Shown piece after piece: positions 26,132-39,075 of a DNA stretch of 64,000 nt; the first letter of the stretch is position 1, and every line of letters starts with the position of its first letter. The DNA comes from Beroe forskalii (lineage: Eukaryota > Ctenophora > Nuda > Beroida > Beroidae): positions 1 through 64,000 of the forward strand of contig WFMF01000036.1 of the NCBI GenBank assembly GCA_011033025.1, read 5' to 3'. The notes beneath the pieces were generated by a model, which saw only the letters and a program-made list of their open reading frames with translations, was not told the DNA's origin and did not search any database. A program made the translations under genes and the position numbers.

Positions 26132-26819
26132 TGGCAGGTTATTGAATTGAAATATATATTCTGAATATTGTTCTGTGAAAAGTGAGATCATTTTCTCAAC
26201 AACAAATCGTGCAGCTTCAAATTGGTTCAATAATTTTTGAATGTATTACAGACATCTATCAATTTTAAATAATTAAATAGTTAATTAGGGAATAATTCTA
26301 AATATTTGAGATGAATCAAATTCGTATCAATCAAATTTATATCAGATAAAAATCATAATTCATACCTTCATCATCTTCAGTGATCCAGAGTAGGAAGCTC
26401 ATGAAGTATTGTGCAATGAGTAGAATCATTTCCAAAGTTGAAACTCCTAGAGTCCTATATGAATAATGAATTGATAAAAACTTGACTTTACCTTAAAACT
26501 AAGAAATTTAAATGACTCAGTAAATGGACTTGAAGCATGGCTTGGGATAAGGATACACTAATAGAAATTATTGAATTAAAATGTATTTAATAAAACTGCT
26601 GTCTTTCATTGAAAGTAACAATAATGATTCAAGCCAAATAACTACTCCACAATATCAACTGACAGTTTCGAATCATAACTTTAAGATTGACTTTATGAAC
26701 AGCTATGAATCATCTTCAGGATCTCTGAGGAGCAATTGAATTAAATTGAATTGAAATGAATATCATTCTTACAGCACAATTCTAATAGGTACGCAGTATA
26801 TATCATAACCAATTTTACA

Positions 26820-27125
26820 TTAAGGACAGTTAGAAGGAAGTTCAACCCTCAAAAGCAGATGTCCACTCTTGAAAAGTGGACTTCTGCTTTTTATAAGCGG
26901 AGGGCCACCTTTCACTGAGTCCTGATGTACTTGATGCCCTTGCAGATGGTGAGACAGAATTGAAGGCTGCCAACCTCCAACTGCTTTATTGCTTAGTCCA
27001 GTTGAGGCAGCCGCCTCCATGTCTGGCAAGGTGAGAAAGGACAGGAGAGGTGGCTCCCTTCCCCCTCCCTTCAAGGACTGAGGACACTGGCTGTTCAGGT
27101 CCCATACTCTTCGCATACACAAGGT
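26820..27125. other. GPCR 3' flank, conserved between the two units
   Basis: Nearly identical in unit B (36,480-36,760). It contains a small hairpin (AAGCAGATGTCCACTCTTG against AAGTGGACTTCTGCTTTT). The 100-codon minus-strand open frame here has a shortened counterpart in unit B and no domain, so I do not call a gene. Confidence 0.45.
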
Positions 27126-27565
27126 TATAAATATAATTATGCGGGCTTAGGAACAAAAGATTAGCTTCTACTAAAAATACACCTTTTAACCCAGGTGTCT
27201 AGGTCTATTTATATTAATTCAATTTTCAAAAACATTTTAAAATCAAATAACAGAATTTTGCTCTAACCGGATCCCTAGTTTTACGCGCGCGCGGCGCCTT
27301 GCTCGTTTCGAGACGATGCGACGCCCCTGGTCAGAAAAAAAAGTTTGTGTAGCTTATTTTCTTTGTATTTTAAATTGTTGTCCTAACCAAGACCCAGACC
27401 CTGGTTACGCGCACGGAGTGCGCAGCAAGCGCTCGCGCTAAAACCCTTGGTTAGACGCCACGCCCTGGTTAGGTTCCTAAGCCCGCATAAGTGTGTGTAC
27501 GCGCGCGACGCTTCCCTGCGAAGCTAAGCGCGCCGCGCGCAACGCAAACAGGGATATACGTGTTT
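27126..27565. repeat. Dispersed GC-rich repeat with 16 bp inverted repeats
   Basis: ATGCGGGCTTAGGAAC (about 27,139) and its exact complement GTTCCTAAGCCCGCAT (about 27,472) flank a block with CCCTGGTTACGCGCACGGAG motifs. The trailing part, to GGGATATACGTGTTTAGCAA, recurs at 2,980-3,045 and 38,690-38,785. It behaves like a non-autonomous element; target-site duplications are not clear. Confidence 0.6.
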
Positions 27566-27764
27566 AGCAAATGGTTAGGGGAATTCAAATTGATAATTAA
27601 AAATAAATTTCTTTTCCTTATTTTCAAATACTCCTATAATAATCTATATATCTCTATCTATATATTAAGGTAAAATTTGTTTGCTTGTTGAAATTTGTCT
27701 GCTTGTTTGAAAGCTGTGTATTATTGTATTCCCAAATATTATTGTATTCCCAAATAAGTTTACG

Positions 27765-27910
27765 GTGGCGTGTCGAACTCATATATGCGCGGCTTTTCAA
27801 TGCGCGGCGTAATCGTGCGCGGCTTACTGCCTGTAATTAACAGGCAGCGAGCCGCGCACGATTACCCCGCGCATGGAAAAGCCGCGCACATATGAGTTCG
27901 ACACGCCCCT
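27765..27910. repeat. Large palindrome, ~70 bp arms
   Basis: TGTCGAACTCATATATGCGC on the left pairs with the complement of the right end (GCGCACATATGAGTTCGACA). Arms continue through CGCGGC-rich sequence to CCTGTTAATTACAGG-like centre near 27,836. In unit B only the left arm and centre remain (to about 39,072). Confidence 0.9.
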
Positions 27911-27989
27911 GTAATTTGTAGCTTTGGAATGGGTTTTTACTTAATTATCTTTGACTCTATATGGGTATTTTTAAACTAGGTGTAGAATT

Positions 27990-28870
27990 AATTGCTGCTG
28001 TTAATTGCTATAAGAAATTGTATAAGAAATTGTATAAGAAATGGTATTCATTCTGTAGGATATTATTGGAATGTTTCTTATGAAGTTTTATCAAGAATTG
28101 ATACTCCAACATACCTTGTAAATAGATCAAAGCAAGTTGAGTACTTAAGGGAGCATCCTTTTTTAGCTAAGAAGAAATACTTCAATTTAAGATATTGATC
28201 AACTTGGGGAATTCAGGATACGTTTCTTCTATTTTGCAGGTTTTTATTCTATCAGGTTGTTCTTTTTATTCATACTATAATTTACGTTATAATTTATACA
28301 GATAAAATTTAAATTCGCCATTAAATTATTATGTTTATCAGTAAATGTTAATGTATTAAATTGTATTATGTATTTTTCAATGTTAATGTCTATATAATAT
28401 GGGCTGGAAGATCCAGCATAATGTTTATTGAATCATGGACACTGTTTTGTGAAATGAGTGTTGATGTCAAATCAAAAAATTTTATCTTTATCTTTATCTT
28501 CTATCCAAAGTATTATTTAATATTTATTAACTGATTAATTAATTATGTTATTGTTACTGTATTTATTTTTCAGTGTTAATGTTAAGATGACATGGGCTGG
28601 AAGATCCAGCGTACTGTTTAATGAAACATTGATATTTTGTGGACAAGAGTGTTGATGTATTTCATCAAAACAATTATTTTATATTTTATTTATCTATTCA
28701 ATATTACTGGATTAAATATTGTTGTATTCAATAATTGTATTCAATGCTTATGTTTTTAACTTATTGTTGTATTTCGAGTACCTTGTCAGGGTACATGATG
28801 AGTGAATAAGTGTGGTGAGGAATTGTATCCAATCGTGTTGTTGTATGACAAAATTTTAAACTAAACTAAA
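27990..28870 (+). mobile_element. Retroelement 3'-tail debris
   Basis: Two related segments contain GGGCTGGAAGATCCAGC followed by a T/A-rich tail (near 28,405 and 28,600). A third tail-like stretch ends in AAACTAAACTAAACTAAAAG near 28,870. A 68-codon frame at 27,992-28,198 precedes the first and may be the end of an element ORF, but I cannot assign it. Only the later part is kept in unit B. Confidence 0.45.
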
Positions 28871-29020
28871 CTAAAAGAAAACTTTCTTCAAGAAATCAAT
28901 TTGCCAGACTTTCTCCAACTCCATACTTGAACATCAACATGATCACTTTAGGTAATGCAATGTTGAGAGCATGAATGACTTTTGTATTAATTCAACCCAA
29001 CAAGCAGAGAAAAAATAATA

Positions 29021-32000
29021 ATGACCTTTCTTCTCACCATTACTTGTGCCATACTTTTGTTTGCCAACTCAATGGAAGATGAATCAAGTAGTTATTCTGT
29101 TTCTCAGCCTTAGTAAGTAAATATTTGCAACATTTCTTCATGTTTTGATTCATCAACAGGCACATGAATGTTTTGGTATGCCTCATGGTTGTCACAAAAT
29201 TGATCATATTATGTTTTGACAGATGTAGTATACAAGTGTGTTAAACTTTATAAGTAACCAATACATTTTAGTGTGTGGCATCATCAGGATAAAATTGTAT
29301 TGAAATTCAAATCATGTTTCATTTCAGTACATCCTGGATTGATATTGTAGAACAATGTGAGACAGAACTTGATCAATATCCTACCATACCAAAAATTGAT
29401 GTTATTCCTGGGAGAAATTATGATGTTCAGTCTCTAAGTATTTTCAAGGATATTGGAGAGGCATTTCTTGAAATGGCAACTAGAAATTCACTTTATGGTA
29501 AGTCAGATAATGTTTTGAATTTTTATAAATTGAGTTATTGGAAATAATTTTTACATATTCAAGCATAGCAGTTGTGTTTCAATGGGTAAAGATAGATTTG
29601 TGTATCTGTACTATTAAATTATATGATTGAAATTGATGATAAGTTTATTTGTTTGCTAGATAAAGTTCAACAATTTATGTGATATATCATGATTCTACTT
29701 TCAGATACAGTCAAACTGATAAAAGATTTATCACCCATAAATACAATGCCAAAAGTCCTTGAAATAATTGAATTCCAACTCATACATTATTCATTGTACT
29801 ATTTATTGGAACTGCTACTGCAGTTCTCACCCTTGTTACAATTGTCATCTTTTGTTTGTTGAAGCTGACAGGTAATGAAATAAATATCCATTACTTTGTG
29901 ATCTAATTTTGATATGAACATCGAAATGCTTTGATGAAAATTCTCTTAATAATAGGTCAAACTTCAATACCCAAATTGTCATGATAGGCAGTTGCCAGTT
30001 ATGCAGAGATGAAATTCTTAGGTAATGCAACTTCTCTCACCATGTTATCCCAATTCAAGAGGTGTTTTCATCAACCCGTCCAATAAGCAAGATCAACATA
30101 GAATTATTTAAAGAGGACATTACGAATTCAAAACTCAATAACTCTGAATTATTTAGTGACCCTGATGGAACAGTGCTTCTGTATAATAGTGAGTTAGAAG
30201 ATCTGATCAATAAACATGCACCTCTCATCACCATCAAATACAACCCAGATCAGAGTAAGTGGTTGAACTCTGAGTGCCAGGAGGCTCGAAGGAAAAGACG
30301 GAAAGCTGAGCGCATAAATAAGAAAAAAATCTTTGGAGTCTAGAGTTGCATGGGTTGAGGCTTGCAAACAGGCCAAAAGTTATAACAAATACCAGAGACA
30401 AATACTATAATAACCAGTTAGCTGTTTGTGCTCAAAATCAAAAGAAAACATACTCTATTGTTAATAACCTGCTTGATAGAAACATAACAAAAGACTGTCA
30501 TCCAATACATAAAGTCAAATGAAGTAGTAGCAGAAGAAATGAAGATTTCTTTCATAATAAAGTTGAGAATATATACAAAAGCATAGACAGAAATCTTTGT
30601 GAAAATGAAGTTTATCCCAGTTGACTGTGATTTTTTCTGGCTCAATGTGGAGTACCTTTGACCCTGTCACAGATTCTGAGCTGACTGAAATAATCAATGC
30701 TCTCAACACTAAGCATTGTGAACTGGATCCTATACCTAGCAGTATTTTTGTTGAGTGCATTTCCGAGCTAAAAACCATAGTTCTGTCCATTATAAATGAC
30801 TCATTGCAAAATGGTATTTTTCCTGATGCACTCAAAAATGCACTAGTTAGACCATCTATTAAAGATCCTAAAGGCGATTTCAATGACTATAAAAATTACA
30901 GACCAGTAAGCAATCTACCATACATATCTAAAATTCTCGAAAAGGCAGTACAAAGACAACTAGAGAAGCACCTTGAAAGAAATGACCTTCATGCGGAATT
31001 TCAGAGTGCATATAAGCAAGATCACAGCTGTGAAACAGCTACACTTGCTGTGTATAATGATCTCCTATGTATCAGTGATATCAAAAGTAAGGTAGTCTAT
31101 TACTTCTGGACCTTTCAGCTGCATTTGATACAATAAATCATGAAAATCTTCTTAAAAAAGCTCTTCAATATGTATGGAATTACAGGTGGTCTTGAAATGG
31201 TTCAAATCTTATCTAAACCAAAGGTCCTTTACAGTTACAATTAACCAGTCCAAATCAGATAAATGCTATCTCCTGATTGGAGTCCCACAGGGTTTCTATT
31301 TTGGGACCAATATTGTTCATCCTCTCTATACTAAAGAACTTCAATCTATAGCAAAGAGACATGGATTTTCAATTCACTTGTATGCTGATGATACTCAACT
31401 TTACATCGAGATTTGATCCACTGTTTAGAGATTTCAGAACTTGAATCAAGAATAATGAACTGCCTTGATGACATTAAATCATGGATGATGTGTAATCACT
31501 TACAACTGAACACTGACAAGACTGAAGCACTGGTTGTTAGGGCCAGAAATAATTTTGATTGTCAAGTCGATTGACTCAATTGTTGTTAAGCCATGATGCT
31601 AATGTAACCAATGGAGTCATTAAGCCGTCTTCCATTGTCAAAGTCTTGGTGTATTATTTGATGAGCATCTTACTTTGAAAATCAAATCAATACTATGATT
31701 CAAGCTTGTTATATTACCCTTCGTAACTTGAGAGCAATTGGATCCAAACTGAGTTTCAGCTTGAAGAAGCAACTTGTACACTGCCTTGTTTTCTCAAAAA
31801 TGGACTACTGCAATGCACTCTTATATGGACAACCAGATTGTCTTATTTCGAGACTTCAGAAAGTACAGAATGCATCAGTAAGATTTCTGTTTGGTAAGAA
31901 AATAGGCAAATGGGAACATGTAACACCATTCTTGAAAGAAGCACATTTCTTCCAGTCAGGCTTCGTATTGACTATAAAATTGCTCTACTGGCATACCAAA

Positions 32001-33082
32001 TGTATTAACAACATTGCTCCCAAATACCTCAAAGAACTTCACCATAAACCTCAGTCTCAGAGTTTATCATTGAGGAACAATGAAGACTTTTTCATGCTAG
32101 ATATTCCGAAGGTCCCACAGCTTTATAGAACTGAAAAGAGCATTTAGTTTTGCTGCTCCCAATGGTGTGGGAATAAACTGCCTTATGTACTTAGAACATG
32201 TGATAATGTTAATGTCTTTAAGAGAAAACTGAAGACACATTATTTTGAGATAGCCTTTAAATCCACTGATATGTTATACAAGTAATTGACTGTAAGTTTT
32301 ATGAGTCAGCTTTTAGATGGGCTGGATTTATTTTTAAAGTATAGCGTCTTTGAGTTAGATGCTGATTTGGCTTTAAAGCGATGTATAAAATATAGAGTAT
32401 TTATTTATTTATTTATTTAAAGTTTTGCATAATTAAAGATAGATATCTGGCTGAGTTTTGTTGTCAAAGAGCTGTATAATTTATTCATACTGAAATAAGT
32501 GTTAAAAAAATAGAGTATCAGAAAAATGTCAGACAGTAAAGGTCCCAAGCGGTGTCTATTGTCTTCTCCTGTGTTTTTTGTAGTTGATCATGTGGAGTTA
32601 CATTAATTCACGATTTAAATAAAGTAGCATATTACTTTTCTGTCAATTTCAATTTTTCTTTAATGTAATCCTTCATGATATCATGAATGAAACTCAATGA
32701 TGATTGAATGGAATGAATGAAAATTTCAAACAACCACACAAATCTACTGACAGTTTCGGAATTTAAAGATCAGACCATCTTTAAGATCCTGTGTGAATGT
32801 TAATCACCTCTAGTTAGCAAATTTAATATGGTTGTTGCAAGTTTAAAATGTTAATTCATAACTTAAGGTATGAAGTAGCATAACTTTTCTGCCAATTTCA
32901 TTCTCATTGGTTTACATTAGGTTCAAACAATTTTTTCATAATGAAGATTTTGCAGCTTTGATGCTTACTTTCATGGGTAGGGGAATACATGTTGCAAATA
33001 ATCTAGATGAGGTGACATATCAAAAGTTAAATGGTCAGTTAATACAACCTCTCAGATTACATGACACAAGTAAAGTAAGTTC
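29021..33082 (+). pseudogene. Broken copy of prominin 5' exons (unit A)
   Basis: Counterparts of the first five prominin exons of unit B: 29,021-29,112 (signal peptide), 29,328-29,497, 29,705-29,871, about 32,533-32,592 and about 32,955-33,076. The third has two extra bases in the TM1 region (CTCATACATTATTC against CTCATCGTATTC) that shift the frame. The fourth has lost its donor (ATGTGGAGTT for ATGTAAGTT), and the fifth meets TAG soon after the acceptor. A retroposon separates the third and fourth exons, and nothing of the rest of prominin follows before unit B. The signal peptide and first ectodomain exon are still open, so a short secreted product is possible but unproven. Confidence 0.85.
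30028..32418 (+). mobile_element. CR1/L2-type non-LTR retrotransposon, 5'-truncated and decayed
   Basis: Present only in unit A, between GGTAATG and AAAGTTTTGCAT, which are adjacent in unit B. Frames in order show the linker after the endonuclease (SKWLNSECQEARRKRRKAER), reverse transcriptase blocks (NYRPVSNLPYISKILEKAV, FQSAYKQDHSCETA, GVPQG, HLYADDTQLY) and the C-terminal part (FSKMDYCNALLYG, RLQKVQNASVRFL). Several frameshifts and stops interrupt these, so it is inactive. The 3' end is GATGTATAAAATATAGAG followed by a (TTTA)n tail. Sequence style points to the CR1/L2 group. Confidence 0.88.
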
Positions 33083-34753
33083 TTAAATTAAAAAAATTCA
33101 TTCTAAAGAGAATTCCTGACATGAAACTACTTGTTTCTCTTTTGCGTATCATAACATAGATCAGGTTATGCTTGTAACTCGTAAAAGCTCACTGAATGTC
33201 ATTTTATGTTTTTATGGACACTACCACCTAATATTTTATCCGAAATATTCGACTTCTCGATTCATGGGAGCAATGAAATCTAATAAAATGCCTCCGGTGA
33301 CAAATTTATTACTTCATTATGTCGTGCGAGGTGACGTGTGTTTCAAATAACATAATATTCTGCTATAATATTAGTTGCATATTCCTTCCCCAGCTCCACC
33401 TGATGGCAGTATACCAGTCCGTTAGAATGAACCTGATTTATTCCTCTCAAGGAGTCATGTCTTGCAAACTTTGCTTCCTCGAAATATGACAAGTTCGGTT
33501 TATAAGGGGCAGAGGAAATGCTGGGTTTAAAGCTGCTCTGCATGATCGGTCAAATGATCATAATAATATAAGTCTAACCAGCATACTTTTAATCAAGTTA
33601 GATTGCAAGATTGGTGAACGTTAATTTCATGATATTTTGCGTTTGTGAGCTGTTTACACCATATAAGTTTGCACCATATAAGTATCTGAATCTTTGGATG
33701 ATATGCGTCGAATCCACTTGTCAGTATTTGATGAGTTATAATCTATAGCGTTGGGTTGCATCTCGTATTTATCCTGTTAAATTGTCCCCGAGAATTGAGC
33801 GTGATACGTAAATAGTTCGCAGTTGCAAATTGTGCACTGACCTTTGCGTGAGTAAGATTGTTTCCCTTCCGAGATTTCGTTAATTTTAGATCGATTATTG
33901 CTCATTAATTAATAACAGATTAATGACCCGTGTCTTTCTTGTTTTAATTTCGAAGGAAGTTTCTACGGACGAAGTGCATCATAATTCATTGCAAATTTAC
34001 ACGAATCTTATGTCCTGATAGGTGAATTAATGAAATTTTCGCCACAATATCACGATGTGAATCCATACTTTTAATTGATATTATAAATACTCTGATATCC
34101 AATCTCCGATATATGAGATTCAAAAGCCTCCAATTTGCAGCATAACGAGTTATTAATGGTTATATCACATGGAAGCATATAATTAGAATTACATGTCAAC
34201 CAAATTGCACGCGTCAAGGCACTATTTAAGTATTTAGCAGTTTCTAGTGACGAAAGAAGTTCCGACTCGGTACACTTATTACATATATTATTTGATATTG
34301 ATTAAGGTTCTATATTGGGAAATCTCAATTTGTCAATTGACGCAAGTTGTGACAACCAAGTTAAGAGTCAAGAGTCATTTCAGAGTTCAGACATATACAT
34401 TTTGCGTACAATACGATTTACTAGCATGTGAGCAGCCACAATATTCCATTTCCGAATTCCAAGCCATGGGGCATGAATTTTGATTTTTTGACTGATAACC
34501 TCATATAATTTAGTAAACAAGTAATTCTGTGACTTAGGGACAAGTTGATTGATACGAGGAAGTTTAAATAACAGGAGCTTTTGAATAGCATGTGCTTTTC
34601 GTCATCAGTCGGGTGGGCTGTCACTTTTTAAAGTAAACTATTGTTGATATGGGCACATTTTTCATTCATTGAGTCATTATAAAGTGATGATTATTATAAT
34701 ATTGTGAATCATTTCTCGTTACTAACCATTTCCTTATTTTTGCCAGTTAATAA

Positions 34754-35767
34754 ATGTCTGATTGGAGTGAGGCATGTATCATAGCATGGTTCCTTCTCTC
34801 GGGAGTAATTTCACTCCTGGGTAACTCAGTCGTTCTTATGGCTACAACTGTGTTCAGAGCAATTAAACTGGACCGGATAGCAGTTGTTCTCATCACCAAC
34901 TTGGCAGTGGCAGACCTGGGCATGTCCCTCACAGCCATACTACCAAGTGTGGGCTCGACTCTGGCTGGGCGGTGGATTTATGGAGACATTCTCTGCTCAG
35001 TTACTAACTATTTGGAGAGTGTATTGGCAGCAGCTTCAATTGGATTGACATGTGCTCTTAGTGTCGCCAAACTTACTAGTTTGTTATTCCCTTTCAAAGC
35101 AAGAACCAGGACTAAAAGAACTGGGTATCTCATTGCAGGAGTGATATGGGCTTTATCTGTTGTTCCTATCATTCCAGACATATTTGTGCCAAGAACAATA
35201 TCCTTCAATGCAATGATATTCAGATGTGACTCATCTGAAGTGAAAGCAGTGGATGTGTGGTTAGATCCTATCAAGTCAACTGTCCTCTGTTTCATCCCTT
35301 TCATCATTGTGACAGTCTGCACAATCTGGCTTATATTCTTTGTACAAAAAGTGCGTGGAGTTCAGAAGCAAAGTGTTGTCACTGCAATCCTCATCTCAGC
35401 TGTGTTCCTTATTTCGTTCCTCCCAGTGGGAACACTCATGCTACTAGGGAGACAGATTTGATAAAAACATTCCAGTCCATCTCATTTTGATGAAACTAGC
35501 TTTATTTTCCCTTTCATGCACTTTATGGCAAACCTCTCATTTACCTAGTTTCAATAACTAGTTTCAGGAACTTCTTTACATGTCATACTCCTACATTGAA
35601 AAACTAGAAACCTTAAGAGGCAATGTTCAGTAACTTATGGCTTATCTCATAGTCGAAGATTGTCAGAATCAGATGGAAAACTTTCAGAAAGGGATGTAGT
35701 CAGAATTGGAAGTGTTCAAACATTAAGGTCAAGCCAAGTTATAGACGATAAAATAGTTCATGACTGA
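34754..35767 (+). pseudogene. Class A GPCR, second copy, frame broken by homopolymer indels
   Basis: The first 230 residues match the intact copy almost perfectly, with mainly synonymous changes. An extra G at 35,447-35,449 then ends the frame at residue 235 (within the TM6-TM7 loop). Further single-base differences follow: one C missing near 35,510, one C missing near 35,531, one A added near 35,598. They sum to zero, and after the last the frame matches the intact copy to its TGA at 35,765. All four sit in homopolymer runs, so this is either a very young pseudogene or an intact gene with uncorrected sequencing errors; I lean to the latter. Confidence 0.75.
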
Positions 35768-36760
35768 TGGCAGGTTATTGAATTGAAATATATATTCTGA
35801 ATATTGTTCTGTGAAAAGTGAGATCATTTTCTCAACAACTAATCGTGCAGCTTCAAATTGGTTCAATAATTTTTGAATGTATTACAGACATCTATCAATT
35901 TAAGATAATTAAATAGTTAATTAGGGAATAATTCTTAATATTTGAGATGAATCAAATTCGTATCAATCAAATTTATATCAGATAAATCATAATTCATACC
36001 TTCATCATCTTCAGTGATCCAGAGTAGGAAGCTCATGAAGTATTGTGCAATGAGTAGAATCATTTCCAAAGTTGAAACTCCTAGAGTCCTATATGAATAA
36101 TGAATTGATTAAAACTTGACTTCACCTTAAAACTAAGAAATTTAAATGACTCAGTAAATGGACTTGAAGCATGGCTTGGGATAAGGATACACTAATAGAA
36201 ATTATTGAATTAAATTGTATTTAATAAAACTGCTGTCTTTCATTGAAAGTAACAATAATGATTCAAGCCAAATAACTACTCCACAATATCAACTGACAGT
36301 TTCGAATCATAACTTTAAGATTGACTTTATGAAAAGCTATGAATCATCTTCAGGATCTCTGAGGAGCAATTGAATTAAATTGAATTGAAATGAATATCAT
36401 TCTTACAGCACAATTCTAATAGGTACGCAGTATATGTTTTCAATAATCTATATCATAACCAATTTTACATTAAGGACAGTTAGAAGGAAGTTCAACCCTC
36501 AAAAGCAGATGTCCACTCTTGAAAAGTGGACTTCTGCTTTTTATAAGCGGAGGGCCACCTTTCACTGAGTCCTGATGTACTTGATGCCCTTGCAGATGGT
36601 GAGACAGAATTGAAGGCTGCCAACCTCCAACTGCTTTATTGCTTAGTCCAGTTGAGGCAGCCGCCTCCATGTCTGGCAAGGTGAGAAAGGACTGGAAGGA
36701 GAGGTGGCTCCCTTCCCCCTCCCTTCAAGGACTCTGGACTGAGGACACTGGCTGTTCAGG

Positions 36761-38160
36761 TAATGTAATGTAATGTAAAGATTTTGCCATAAAGCAACTC
36801 AATTAGTCAGAAAATTCTTTCATCACACTTTATCATTTTAGCATGTACCCTAAACAAGGTACTCAAAATATTTAACTATAAGTATTGTTCATCTAAGTTG
36901 TTAAAAAAACACCCATATATACAAAGATCCATATGCATAACAGTCTGCTATTCAAAACTTGACAGTATGTTGATGGCATACTGTCATAAACTCTGTCATA
37001 CAGTCTTCTCGACACTGTTTACAATTCCATTTCTGATGAAATGTCGCTTGTTAGGCTCATCAGCCTTCTTCCTCTTCAACTCTGCAACAAGAGTCCTGTG
37101 GGACCTGTCGGGAGACAGGAAAACACTCTTATACTTGTCTTTCTCTCATTGAGTAGGGGAGATTTAGCAATGACCTCTCGAAACAATCATAAGGAACTGG
37201 TCAGGCAACCTTGACAGGGCGTGGTCTACTGTCCTTAGCCTTGCCCACATTAAACACCTCCATCTTTGGTTTTTCTCCAATTACTTCCATGATGCTACAT
37301 ATCTTCTCATTGAGGTCCTCCTTGTCCTCCTCTGCCAGACCAAATTGTTTCAGATTGTTAGGATATCCTGACTTTTAGTTTCTATAATTTATTAAGTTGT
37401 TTTGTTATGTTATTGTTGCCCATTGTAATTGAGCAATTAATCTGAATCATAATTGAAAACGAGATGAAGAGTAATATATGTTCAATCTTGGTGTAATGGC
37501 TATAAAATATAATTACTTGTTTTATTAATTACTTGTTTTATTAAATACCATGATGTTTCGGCTCCTGTCCTCCTCCTCTACAACTTTCTTAACAACAGAC
37601 ACAATGCTGGCTGGTGTCACTGATGTCTGCTCCTGCAGTCCTGACTTCACAACAGAGCTGTAGCTCTTGAACTCCTCTTTGACTGTCTCCTGGACAGATG
37701 ACTTCACACATGATGTCACTGCACATAACTGTTTATCTTTAAACTCCAGCAACTGCTTCTGAAGCTGTACCACATTCTCCTGAGACTCAATAAGCTTCCT
37801 TTGCAGCACAACCATCTCATCAGAGATTTGGCTGAAGGGAGAAGTCTTCAGTGACTCATCATGCTTTACCTGCATATTATGATTCTCTCTTCCTCCAACC
37901 CTCGAACAGTACGGGTATATCTGATATGGACAAAAAGCTTGACAAAGCATTGCAGCAAGTTTATCCTTTCCAATTGATTCACAGTGGTTAACAGTCAGCT
38001 CCTTGGTACTAGGACAACTCAAAATCTTTAGTTTTCTCTTTATCCGCTTATCCCACAAGTCCACATTATCATCAGCATGATCCATTGGTTGATTGAATGA
38101 GTGAACACTTTTTACAATACATCAGCTGTTTTCAGGCAACATCACACACACTTTGTTTAG
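36761..38160 (-). mobile_element. Non-LTR retroelement fragment with ORF1-like protein
   Basis: A 1.4 kb insertion absent from unit A. On the minus strand it starts near 38,160 and ends in a (TTACA)n-type tail at 36,761-36,780. A frame at 38,085-37,525 (186 residues) has a coiled-coil-like middle and ends VVEEEDRSRNIMVF, a signature common in retroelement ORF1-type proteins. After about 180 bp of unrelated AT-rich sequence, related coding resumes further left (FGLAEEDKEDLNEKI, SRPRPVKV, then LVAELKRKKADEPNKRHFI, with a frameshift). No reverse transcriptase is present, so it is a non-autonomous or internally deleted copy. Confidence 0.7.
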
Positions 38161-39075
38161 TCCCATACTCTTCGCAAACACAAGGTTATAAATATAATTA
38201 TGCGGGCTTAGGAACAAAAGATTTGCTTCTACTAAAAATACACCTTTTAACCCAGGTGTTTAGGTCTATTTATATTGATTCAATTTTCAAAAACATTTTG
38301 CCCTAACCAGGGCCCTGGTTACGCGCACGGAGTGCGCGGCGCGGCAAGCACCCCCTGGTTAGGGGAAAAAAACATTTTAAAATCAAATAACATAATTTTG
38401 CTCTAACCCGATCCCTAGTTTTACGCCCGCGTGGCGCCTTGCTCGTTTCGAGACGATGCGACGCGACGCCCCTGGTCAGAAAAAAGTTTGTGTATCTTAT
38501 TTTCTTTGTATTTCAAATTGTTGCCCTAACCAGGACCCTGGTTACGCGCACGGAGTGCGCGGCGCGGCAAGCGGTTAGGGGAATTCAAATTGTTGTTCTA
38601 ACCAAGACCCGGACCCTGGTTACGCGCATGGCACGGAGTGCGCGGCAAGCGCTAAAACTCTTGGTTAGACGCCGCGCCCTGGTTAGGTCCCTAAGCCCGC
38701 ATAAGTGTGCATGTACGCGCGCGACGCTGGCCTGCGAAGCGCGCCGCGCGCAACGCAAACAGGGATATACGTGTTTAGCAAATGGTTAGGGGAATTCAAA
38801 TTTATAATTAAAAATAAATTTCTTTTCCTTATTTTCAAATACTCCTATAATAATTTATATATCTCTATTTATATATTGAGGTAAAATTTTTTTGCTTGTA
38901 TTGTTGAAATTTGTTTGCTTGTTTGAAAACTAAGTATGAAAGCTGTGTATTATTGTATTCCCAAATATTATTGTATTCCCAAATAAGTTTACGGTGGCGT
39001 GTCGAACTCATATATGCGCGGCTTTTCAATGCACGGCGTAATCGTGCGCGGCTTACTGCCTGTAATTAACAGTAA
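38161..39075. repeat. Dispersed GC-rich repeat, expanded copy in unit B
   Basis: Equivalent to 27,126-27,840 but with the CCCTGGTTACGCGCACGGAG block repeated about three times. The palindrome that follows in unit A is cut at its centre here, near 39,072. Confidence 0.75.

Larger units (their letters stand above)
21872..33107 (+). repeat. Tandem duplication unit A (GPCR plus prominin 5' exons)
   Basis: The sequence from GAGAATTCCTGACATGAAAC (21,872) is repeated from 33,108, and the end of this unit (ATTCATTCTAAA, near 33,105) matches 41,332 in unit B. Unit A is longer mainly through segments missing from unit B: 22,829-23,340, about 23,860-24,850, about 27,842-28,505, and the CR1/L2-like element 30,028-32,418. 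Most alignable parts differ by few substitutions plus many small indels. Confidence 0.93.

Noticed and set aside
36760..38161. Recent intron gain (insertion starting GTAATG and ending TTTAG)
   Set aside because: Removing it as a GT..AG intron leaves one base fewer than the sequence in unit A, and it carries antisense retroelement coding sequence, so a retroelement insertion is simpler.
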